33,925 nt of DNA, from assembly GCA_023251255.1 (NCBI GenBank), contig JAHEZD010000049.1, positions 7,304-41,228 on the forward strand. Direction: 5' to 3'. The notes below the pieces were generated by a model. That model worked only from the letters and a program-made list of their open reading frames with translations. It was not told the DNA's origin and made no database searches. Made by a program: the position numbers and the translations under genes. Source of the stretch: Chitinophagaceae bacterium (GTDB lineage: Bacteria; Bacteroidota; Bacteroidia; Chitinophagales; Chitinophagaceae). Shown in pieces: positions 15,698-23,800 of the stretch (within the stretch, counting starts at the first letter, position 1; every line of letters begins with the position of its first letter).

Positions 15698-17953
15698 ATG
15701 AAACAGCTACTTTTTGTAAGCCTGATTTTAATTGCCCTTCATTCCTCGGCGCAAAACTTCTACTTTTCCAAAGAAAACTATACAGATAGCGCAGCACTAG
15801 GCAAAGCCATGCCCATACTGGCAAAACAGCTAATCAGCAATAACAAAGAAAAAAACAGGCTCAGTTTCTTCTACAACCAGTTACGTTACCAAATTGTAGC
15901 GGAAGAATACAAAGCATCCATTGAATCACTGGATTCGTGCAAGGAAATAAACAAGTCACAAGGTGATGCAATAAAAGCCTTGCGTTTCCAATTTGAAACC
16001 TTTGCAGTAACCAAGGAACTGCAAAAAACAGATAACCGCCCCTTCGATAAATTGTACGTTAGCTGCTTCAATAAATTATATGCTGCCTTACCCGAGAAAG
16101 CAACCTTAACTGTGGATGATTATTTTTATGAAGAAGTTCCTGCCTTGTATAAAAAACTGAAAAAAGTACTGGATGATTGCCAACAAAAAAACAAGGACAG
16201 CATCGATTTGGATGATGCAAAGAAACTATGCCTGGCATACAGTTTCTACCATGTTTACAAGCATATAAAGCACTTAGCTGCACCATTACTGGAGCAAGCC
16301 ACCAACAGCAAGTACATCATTCAGGATAGTGTGCTCATTACCATGAAAGATGGGGGCCAGTTAACCGCTTGTATAGTAAGAAAGAAAAGCAATCCAGAAC
16401 CGCTGCCAGCCGTTATCATGTACAATATTTATGCAGATGGATTTGCAGTGCTAGATGCACGTGACATTGCCAATGAAGGGTTTGTAGGCATCATAGTCAA
16501 TACAAGGGGCAAGAAATTGAGCAAGCAGGCTATTGAACCTTTTGAACACGATGCCAATGATGCCTATGAAATGCTGGACTGGATAAGCAAGCAGCCTTGG
16601 TGCAATGGCAAGATAGGCATGTACGGTGGCAGCTATTTGGGTTTCGGACAATGGAGCGCAGTAAGGAAAATGCATCCAGCGTTGAAGACCATCGTACCGC
16701 AAGTAGCCGTTGCGCCCGGCATTGATTACCCCAATCCCAATGGTGTGTTCATGAGCTATATGCTCCGCTGGATACATTATGTAAGCAATAACAAACTAAG
16801 TGACTATGACGAGTTCGGCAACATGAGCAAATGGGACAGCGTCTTCAATAAATGGTATGTGACCGGTAAATCTTTCAGAAGCCTTGATAGCCTTGAAGGC
16901 AGGCCCAATGCTATTTTCCAACGGTGGTTGGCACATCCTGCTCACGATGGTTACTGGCAGAACATGGTGCCTTACCAAAAGGAATTTGCCAACATAAACA
17001 TACCCGTGCTAACAACCACTGGTTATTATGATGCCGATCAACGTGGCGCGTTCTATTACTTCAACCAGCACCACCAATACAACAAGAACGCCAACCATTA
17101 TTTATTGATAGGACCTTATGACCACGGTGGGGCACAACGGGCACCCAAGCCTGTACTGGAAGGCTACACCATTGATTCCGTTGCCAACATCAGTATCACC
17201 AACCTGGTATTCGAATGGTTCAACTATATTTTGAAGGACAGTGCAAAGCCTGCCATTTTAAAGGACAGGGTCAACTATGAAGTAATGGGCACCAATGAAT
17301 GGAAGCATGCACCATCGCTCAGCAAAATGAACAACGACACGTTAACTTTCTACCTGAGCAATGTGAAAAGCAAGACCTATTACCAGCTCCAGAACAAGAA
17401 GCCTGTTACCAATGAATATATTTCCCAGGAAATAAACCTTGCTGACAGGACCGATGCAAAGGATTATGCTGAAACCCTCATCTTGGATAGCGTTCTGAGA
17501 ATAAAGGAATTTGTTGCTTATGCAAGTGCGCCGCTGGAAAAAACAGTTACCATGAATGGATCTTTCCTTGCCGAAATAAATACCGTCATCAACAAGAAAG
17601 ACATGGACCTGACCGTGCAACTTTTTGAGCAGTTGCCCAATGGCCAATACTTTGCATTGGGCAATGATTATAACATAGTACGTGCCAGCTATGCAAAAAA
17701 CAGGAACCAACGGCAATTGCTGCAACCCGGCAAGCTGGAAAAAATATGCATGAACAATACCTATTTTGTTTGCAGGCAACTGAGCAAGGGCAGCCGCATC
17801 ATAGCATTGGTGGGCATCAATAAAAACAGGGACTGGCAAATTAACTATGGCACTGGAAAGGATGTAAGCGATGAAACAATAGCAGATGGCAAAATTCCGC
17901 TGCAGATAAAATGGATGAACAGCAGTTGCATCAAACTGCCCATTCAGCAGTAG
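15698..17953 (+). CDS. Secreted CocE/NonD-family serine hydrolase (X-Pro peptidase S15-like)
   Basis: The 751-residue product has a signal peptide (MKQLLFVSLILIALHSSAQN). An N-terminal helical region of about 180 residues is specific to this subgroup. The alpha/beta-hydrolase fold of the CocE/peptidase S15 class follows, with nucleophile S312 in MYGGSYLGFGQW, probable acid D445 in TTTGYYDADQRG and H476 in IGPYDHGGAQR, and last a C-terminal jelly-roll-like domain (from about 560). Known relatives release X-Pro dipeptides or hydrolyse esters and amides such as glutaryl-7-ACA; the substrate here is unknown. An in-frame ATG at 15620 would add 26 residues before the signal peptide and lies inside the operator region, so 15698 is the chosen start. 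No T9SS sorting domain is seen, so a periplasmic location is likely. It is transcribed from site A, just behind the LytTR regulator. Confidence 0.88.
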   Translation: MKQLLFVSLILIALHSSAQNFYFSKENYTDSAALGKAMPILAKQLISNNKEKNRLSFFYNQLRYQIVAEEYKASIESLDSCKEINKSQGDAIKALRFQFETFAVTKELQKTDNRPFDKLYVSCFNKLYAALPEKATLTVDDYFYEEVPALYKKLKKVLDDCQQKNKDSIDLDDAKKLCLAYSFYHVYKHIKHLAAPLLEQATNSKYIIQDSVLITMKDGGQLTACIVRKKSNPEPLPAVIMYNIYADGFAVLDARDIANEGFVGIIVNTRGKKLSKQAIEPFEHDANDAYEMLDWISKQPWCNGKIGMYGGSYLGFGQWSAVRKMHPALKTIVPQVAVAPGIDYPNPNGVFMSYMLRWIHYVSNNKLSDYDEFGNMSKWDSVFNKWYVTGKSFRSLDSLEGRPNAIFQRWLAHPAHDGYWQNMVPYQKEFANINIPVLTTTGYYDADQRGAFYYFNQHHQYNKNANHYLLIGPYDHGGAQRAPKPVLEGYTIDSVANISITNLVFEWFNYILKDSAKPAILKDRVNYEVMGTNEWKHAPSLSKMNNDTLTFYLSNVKSKTYYQLQNKKPVTNEYISQEINLADRTDAKDYAETLILDSVLRIKEFVAYASAPLEKTVTMNGSFLAEINTVINKKDMDLTVQLFEQLPNGQYFALGNDYNIVRASYAKNRNQRQLLQPGKLEKICMNNTYFVCRQLSKGSRIIALVGINKNRDWQINYGTGKDVSDETIADGKIPLQIKWMNSSCIKLPIQQ

Positions 17954-18191
17954 TCACGCTATTTCTGCAACAATACACTGAGCTACAAATACACCTGTAA
18001 ACCAAGAGAATTTGAGGCAGAGGAAAAGTACTTTATGCACGGTTCCAACGATTCCCTTCAAAACAAAAAATACATTAAAAGGCAAAACCAACAGCCTATC
18101 AGCCCTGCCAAAAGCCACAGATTTCCGAATTAAGTTAATTCATCACCATCCCCACGTACATTATTGGGCAATCTAAAAAAATGCTCAATCG
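17954..18191. other. Non-coding start of the 927-bp intergenic region
   Basis: This stretch lies between the CocE stop codon and the structured repeats. I see no gene, no clear terminator hairpin with a T-tract and no promoter box. The only symmetrical item is a short AATTAAGTTAATT palindrome near 18128. The whole gap to 18880 is non-coding, and its remaining parts are listed separately. Confidence 0.5.
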
Positions 18192-18218
18192 TTTACCAGC
18201 AAAGGGTTTTCTGGTAAA
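18192..18218. repeat. Stem-loop TTTACCAG / CTGGTAAA
   Basis: Perfect 8-bp arms (18192-18199 and 18211-18218) surround an 11-nt loop, 14 nt before the half-site array. It could be an isolated operator or a weak terminator for the CocE transcript; no U-tract follows on the plus strand. Confidence 0.4.
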
Positions 18219-18232
18219 AATATCCGTAAAGC

Positions 18233-18348
18233 TGTAGCAAAAAATAAAGGCAGATTTAAATTGCTACAAAAGTGTAGCAATTTAAATTCAGCTTTTTATT
18301 TTGTTACACTTCTGTAACAATTTGATTTTCACTTTTTATTTTGCTACA
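18233..18348. repeat. Regular array of inverted half-sites: three 36-bp units, 40-bp period
   Basis: Half-site TGTAGCAA (or TGTAACAA) begins at 18233, 18273 and 18313; its inverse TTGCTACA (or TTGTTACA) begins at 18261, 18301 and 18341. The spacing alternates 28, 12, 28, 12, 28. This gives three 36-bp units with 8-bp inverted ends (18233-18268, 18273-18308, 18313-18348) joined by 4-nt linkers (AAAG, CTTC). The 20-nt interiors are AT-rich; those of units 2 and 3 resemble each other, and that of unit 1 resembles them only when reverse-complemented. Viewed the other way, the array holds two full palindromes, TTGCTACA-N4-TGTAGCAA (18261-18280) and TTGTTACA-N4-TGTAACAA (18301-18320), flanked by single half-sites. 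It may be a multi-site operator or a small tandemly inserted palindromic element. Confidence 0.8.
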
Positions 18349-18416
18349 AATGCAATGCTCCTATAAAGACCAGTATTGATACCCATGCAGAAAAAGTTGG
18401 GAGTATTTTTTAGGAG

Positions 18417-18505
18417 CTGTCGAAATTCATTTCAATGGTTAATACCTGCCGATTTTCGGCTGTCCCGCATTTTACGGGCTTGGATTTTCGCCTCAGGCTT
18501 TACGG
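18417..18505. repeat. Degenerate copy of the interspersed palindromic element
   Basis: The sequence carries GAGCTGTCGAAA near the start and TCGCCTCAGGCTTTAC near the end, which match the GAGCCTGTCGAAA and CGCCTTCG...CCTCAGGCTTGAC parts of the copy at 30411-30536. Between them are two short hairpins, GCCGATTTTCGGC and CCCGCATTTTACGGG. It looks like an older, rearranged copy. Confidence 0.4.
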
Positions 18506-18544
18506 TTGGCATAATAGTCATCCATACCGCACAGTAAGTTTGTT

Positions 18545-18740
18545 GGTAGTGCATCATTTTGAATATCTTTCTTGCAAATAAATGTCAGCCTGGTCATAGT
18601 GAGCTTGACGAACTACTGTCGAAGGCGTTTTCCATCGCAATGCTAATCGGTTTCAACAGGCTTGCCTACCGGCAGGCAGGCTCAACCCCGATAAGAAATC
18701 GGGGCAGGCTGTGACAAGAAATTCAAACTGATGCACTGCC
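18545..18740. repeat. Interspersed palindromic element, copy 3 (inverted)
   Basis: A 196-bp element has 20-bp imperfect terminal inverted repeats (18545-18564 against 18721-18740, 18 of 20 pairing). Its core, read on the minus strand, matches copy 1: CCTGCCCCGATT...ATCGGGG, then GTTGAGCCTG, CCTGCCGG and finally AGGCTGACATTTA. The outer arms differ from those of copy 1 yet are complementary to each other. It ends 47 nt before site B. Confidence 0.65.
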
Positions 18741-18787
18741 AGTTTATTGGATTGAAAACGGATACTCACCATAATCCCTACTGCGGT

Positions 18788-18859
18788 TACCACTTACTCA
18801 AATCATCCTGCCACTTTCTCAAAGTCTATTGCCGTAGCAGCAGGCAGTAACTAGGTTTA
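18788..18859 (+). promoter_or_regulatory. Putative LytTR operator and promoter, site B
   Basis: The direct repeats TTACTCAAA (18794-18802) and TTTCTCAAA (18815-18823) have a 21-bp period. They are followed by a 28-nt gap (18824-18851) and the box TAGGTTTA (18852-18859). The start codon of the first operon gene is 21 nt further on. The layout copies site A base for base in spacing, while the 28-nt gap itself differs in sequence. That points to selection for the protein-to-polymerase distance. Confidence 0.7.
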
Positions 18860-18880
18860 CATTACTAACTGCAAGGAACA

Positions 18881-19114
18881 ATGACGGAAGCCGCTAACAT
18901 CACTATCCAGCCCAATGCACAACTGAATGTTTTCATCAAATTAATTGATGAACTAAAAGCTCCATTTGCAACCATCATTACCAACAATGGTGAAGCAGTG
19001 GAACACCTGATACTACAGCAAGGAAACAATACCATCAATATAACACCATACCTGTATAAGAACTACGCCATCCGCGTGGTGAACGGTAAAAACGTAACTG
19101 TACAAAAGATATGA
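18881..19114 (+). CDS. Small stand-alone T9SS sorting-domain-like protein
   Basis: The 77-residue product has no signal peptide. Its sequence (PNAQLNVFIKLIDEL, then ATIITNNGEAVEHLILQQG, NNTINITPYLY and YAIRVVNGKNVTVQKI) follows the strand pattern of T9SS type A C-terminal sorting domains, in which a tail such as L..G.Y.VKV.NGK...QKI closes large secreted proteins. Here that domain stands alone. An in-frame TAA four codons upstream excludes a longer protein, and AAGGA lies 5 nt before the ATG. The stop overlaps the next gene's start (ATGA), so translation is coupled to the barrel gene. It is the first gene behind site B. It could be a cytoplasmic regulator or chaperone-like partner, or a beta-sandwich of other origin; the function is unknown. 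Confidence 0.65.
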   Translation: MTEAANITIQPNAQLNVFIKLIDELKAPFATIITNNGEAVEHLILQQGNNTINITPYLYKNYAIRVVNGKNVTVQKI

Positions 19115-20796
19115 GACGATTACTTCCATACGCCTTCGCGTTATTGCTGCTGCACCAAACTGCATCGGCACAGGATATCGAACAAAGCACCAAACAGAGC
19201 CCGGTAAGCATCAACGGCAGCATAGACCTGCGTGGCATTGCTTACTCCGTCACTGGTATACCCGAAAGGAGGAAACCATTCTCCTATATACTTTGTGGCA
19301 ATACCAACCTGGTACTCTATGGGCTGGAAATACCATTGAGCTTTGTGGTAAGCGAACAGGACAGGAACTTCAGCCAGCCATTCAACCAGTTTGGTTTGAG
19401 CCCAAAGTACAAATGGCTGACACTTCATGCGGGTTACAGGAACCTCAGCTTCTCACCTTATACCCTGGATGGTTACACCATGCTTGGTGCAGGCATTGAA
19501 ATAAAGCCAAAGGGGTTCCAACTATGTGCCATGTATGGCAGGATGAACAGGGCCACAGCCATTGATACCACATTGGGTACCCTGCAGCCGTTCAGTTTTT
19601 CCAGGACCGGCCTTGCCATTAAGCTCGGTGTCGGTGACGAAAAAAACAACTTCATCATCAGCGTGCTCCGTGCGAAGGATGATAGTTCAAGTGTAGGTAT
19701 CATTGATCCCGTAACCAAGCAGCTTGTACGCCCGGCCGCTAACACGGTGGGTTCAGCAGCATTCAGGAACCAGTTTGGCAAGCACCTCTTTGTGGAAGCT
19801 GATGCGGGTGCCAGCTTATGGACCAATGATATTGGCAGCACTTATGCCGTAACGGATTCCACCAACCAATGGGTGGATAAAATAAGGAAAATAATGCCGG
19901 TGAACGGCACCACCGAATTTTATTATGCCTACAGGGCGGCAACTGGTTTTACCAGCAATGCCTTTTCCTTGAAATTTGAATACAAGTATGTGGACCCGCA
20001 GTTCAGGAGCATGGGCGTTTATTATTTCAACAACGACATAAAGAGTTACACGGTTTCACCTTCATTCAATTTATTCAAGAACAGGTTCAGGTTAAGCGGC
20101 AGCATTGGCAAACAGGATGACAATGTACGTGACCAGAAGGAAGCCACCACCAGCAGGACCATTGGTATGGCCAACCTTAGCTGGGACATTACACAACAGT
20201 TTGGGGTAGATGCGGGCTTCACCAACTTTTCTTCCAACTCAAAACCAACAGTGGTGCTTGTTCAGAACAAATATTTGTTGGCCCAAAGCAATAGCAATAT
20301 ATCCTTTACACCAAGGTATGTATTTGCCAACAGCAGGCATTCGCATGTGGTAATTGCGTCCTATAATCGTTCTTCTTTGGTAGATGACAATTCAATAACA
20401 CAAACAGTCAACAACATCACCACGGAAATCATCTTGCTCAACTATACTTATACTATGGTTAAAAGAGCGCTTAGTATAACTGGTGCAATCAACAGGGCAA
20501 CCAATGAACTGGTCACTGGCAAGTTTGAGAACATGAGCTACACTTTGGCACTGAACAAAAACTGGTTCAAGGGCAAGCTCATTGCAGCATTGAACAATAC
20601 TTACACAACAAGCAAAGGGCCATTGGGAGAAACGGGCATCTACAATTTAATGGTCAATGCAAACTATCAACCATCTAGGCATCACCGTTTCAATTTACGT
20701 TATACTTTATTGAACAACAAACCAGAAAACGCAAGCAACACACAAATAAAATTTGCAGAAAATACCACCGAGATCGGTTACACCTTAAGTTTCTAA
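19111..20796 (+). CDS. Outer-membrane beta-barrel protein of unknown function
   Basis: The 561-residue product has a signal peptide (MRRLLPYAFALLLLHQTASAQ). From about residue 35 to the end it consists of alternating amphipathic strands, ending in the aromatic TTEIGYTLSF typical of outer-membrane barrels. A conserved-looking N-terminal stretch reads FSQPFNQFGLSPKYKWLTLHAG. There is no TonB box and no plug domain, so it is not a TonB-dependent receptor. It overlaps the preceding small gene by 4 nt and is followed after 10 nt by the giant TANFOR-like gene. A likely role is an outer-membrane anchor or export pore for the two large secreted proteins of the operon, but that is inference from gene order only. 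Confidence 0.8.
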   Translation: MRRLLPYAFALLLLHQTASAQDIEQSTKQSPVSINGSIDLRGIAYSVTGIPERRKPFSYILCGNTNLVLYGLEIPLSFVVSEQDRNFSQPFNQFGLSPKYKWLTLHAGYRNLSFSPYTLDGYTMLGAGIEIKPKGFQLCAMYGRMNRATAIDTTLGTLQPFSFSRTGLAIKLGVGDEKNNFIISVLRAKDDSSSVGIIDPVTKQLVRPAANTVGSAAFRNQFGKHLFVEADAGASLWTNDIGSTYAVTDSTNQWVDKIRKIMPVNGTTEFYYAYRAATGFTSNAFSLKFEYKYVDPQFRSMGVYYFNNDIKSYTVSPSFNLFKNRFRLSGSIGKQDDNVRDQKEATTSRTIGMANLSWDITQQFGVDAGFTNFSSNSKPTVVLVQNKYLLAQSNSNISFTPRYVFANSRHSHVVIASYNRSSLVDDNSITQTVNNITTEIILLNYTYTMVKRALSITGAINRATNELVTGKFENMSYTLALNKNWFKGKLIAALNNTYTTSKGPLGETGIYNLMVNANYQPSRHHRFNLRYTLLNNKPENASNTQIKFAENTTEIGYTLSF

Positions 20797-20806
20797 ACAC
20801 ATCATT

Positions 20807-23800
20807 ATGAAAAGAAAATTACTACCATTTTTACTGCTCATGCTGCTGGCCTATGCACACACATTGCAGGCACAGGTAACCGTTACCACCAACATTGCAC
20901 CACCTTACTCCAGCAAGTTGAGCGACTATGCCAGTACACCGGGCAAAGTGTTCATTACGCTTACCAATACTTCGCCCAGTGGCAGCATGAAAGTGTACTT
21001 GCGTGCAACAATAACCGGCACCAACAACAACGTAAAGATTGCTACCAAATCAAATTTCCGCCCTACTCAGCCATTGATTTTGCAGGCTGGCATCCCTTAC
21101 ATGGTAGACCTTCAAACACTCACCACTTTATTTGATGTGAATTCATTTGACCTGCAGAACATTACCGCTTCCCAGATATTCTTAAAGAATGGCTTGCCAG
21201 AAGGTGATTACAGTTTCTGTGTAAGGGCGTACAATTTTGATTTGCCCACACTGCCAGTTTCATCAGGCAGTCCATTTGGCTGTACCAATGTCAGGCTTAC
21301 GCAATTGGAGCCGCCCATACTCATCAAGCCCTTTGACAAGGAAACAAAATTTTCCAACAGCAATACCAATGTGCAGAACATCATTTTCAATTGGGGCATA
21401 CCAGCAGGTGCTGAACCAGGGACGCAATATGTTTTGAGGATCATTGAAATGCTTGACCCGAGCAAGAACCCCAATGATGCCATGAACTCCAAAACAACAC
21501 CTGCTTTTTTTGAAACAACGACTTCAGCAAATATTGTTCTGTATGGCCCTGCCCAACCAGCATTGGTAGAAGGGAGGAAATATGCTTGGGCAGTAACTGC
21601 ATTGCCTGGTATACAGGGCACAGCTTACAAGAACAATGGCAGAAGTGAAGTAAGAAGTTTTACTTACAATCAGCCTCCATTGCCGCCACCTCCCCCTCCA
21701 AAACCTGCCAACTTGGTACAGTTGACTTATCCAGCCAATAACGAAATCGTAAAACCATATTTGGATACATTTTTCTTTACCCCACAAAAGAAAACATACC
21801 TAACATGGGATTTTGATAAAAGCATTAATGCATCCAATCAGCAAGTAATTGTTGTACTTATAAAAAATGGGCAAACCCCAGAACAGGCCATTAAGAGCAA
21901 CCCGAACGTGATATCAACCAAAGAACCTTCAAAATCTGCTTTTTTTGATGTAGGTATATACGAGGGAGAAAAACTAGCTTGGCAAGTAAATATTACTGAT
22001 GTCAAAGGCAAACTTTATTCTAGTGACGTTCAAACTTTTTCCGTTACACCTGCAAGCGTTACACTCATTTATCCAAAAGATAAAGATTTTGTACCCGATG
22101 CTGTCATTCATTTTCAATGGGTAAATAGTGCATCGCTTTATAAAGGTCAGAATGGAAAGGAATATGTACTTACACAAAAACCAACTATCGTTGAAATCAA
22201 AAAGGGACAAACGCCTGCCGATGCCATAAAGCAAAACACCAATCTTTATACGAATGGAGAACAAGGCTGGAACCTAACTGATATAGACCTTAGTGCCTAC
22301 TCAGGTAAACGCATGGCATGGAAGGCAGAATCATGGAGGGACGGAAAATCGGCCACTAGCAGCATCGACACTTTTACAGTAATCGATTTTGACAAATCAC
22401 TTAAAAATTTCACTACTTTCAATCTATGTGGTTATCCAATCACTGTAACTTCTATCAGCAATACGCAAGGCTTTAATTATAAAGGCACAGGTACAACTAC
22501 ATTGTATAAAAACGGCCCTATTGTGCAGGTTGCTTTTAGCGAACTAACCATCCAGCCATTTGGTTCAGTAAAAAACAATAGTGGAAAGGTAACAGCCTAT
22601 ACTGATTGGAAAGCTACGATGGTATTGGATTCCGTGAAGGCAGTCAATTTCAAGAAACAAAGCATCAATCTTAGTATCATACAAAAAAACATATCCGGCA
22701 GCTTTACTTTTGAAGCAAGCAAGCTTGTGTTTGCGCCTTCCATTATAACTCATTGGGACAACACTGAAGGACATTTTATTGATGTAGTAAAATTCATCAA
22801 TCCCAACCTTACAGATGCTGACTATGCACCAAATATTGTTGGTAAATTCAAATGGGTTTCAGAGTTTCTCAATAAGGATGACAAAGGTGCAATCAAGATG
22901 GCAGAATTCACTTCCCAAGATGACCAGACCTTCAAATTTGATTACAATCAAAAGATTCCAGCAGGTACAGAAAGTGGATCGCTCATATTGAATGGTGATG
23001 TAACTGTTTTGCTAAAACCAGCCATGCAAGCAAATACAGAAATAGCGTTGAGTGCATTCTTGAAAATGGACAAGAACCTGCAAGCAAACTTTACTATGGC
23101 TGGCTGGTACAAAATAATTTGCCCAGCCGATTCAAAGAAAACTATTAATGTAGATTTCTACGATAAATCAGAAATGGAATTTGACAGGTCTTATGATGCA
23201 GGTTGGAACATCGCTCTAAATAAAGATGCATCCTGCAATGCCTTGTTTAATACAGTTCATTTGAATTTATCAAACAATCCAAACAAGATATTTGGTATAA
23301 CCATTCCCCAAATGAAAGTGGTAATCAATGACCACTCCAACCTTAAGCAGCATCCTGAATTTATTTTTACCTCAGTTCCTGTTAACGGAACAGATGGCAT
23401 CAAACTAAATGAAAGCAGGAACATTGCAGCAGCAAATCAGAACATACAGTTCTATGGTTTTGATTTAATACTGAAAAAAATCACCTGCAACATCAACAAG
23501 TCGGAACTAGCACAGTTTAAAATGGAAGGCAGCTATACCATTCCTTTCATCAATCAAAAATCCACCTATACATTTATCATTGACAAGAACAGTCTCGGTA
23601 ACGCAAACCTGTCGTTTGACAATGTACAGACCAACACCTTATATAACGATCCTGACAAAGGCGACAAGTGCACATTCAAACCAACATTTGCCTCCATGGA
23701 GTTTACAAAAATTGCACTGAACGGCAATTTCAATTTTAGCAATAAAGTAGCAGGTAAACACCTGAATGTATCAGGCATTGCTTCACCCAAATTTGCTATT

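Noticed and set aside
18233-18348. Reading the half-site array as a mini CRISPR
   Set aside because: The repeats are only 20 bp with 20-bp AT-rich interiors that resemble each other, there are no cas genes, and the period is too short. CRISPR spacers would be unrelated and near 30 bp.
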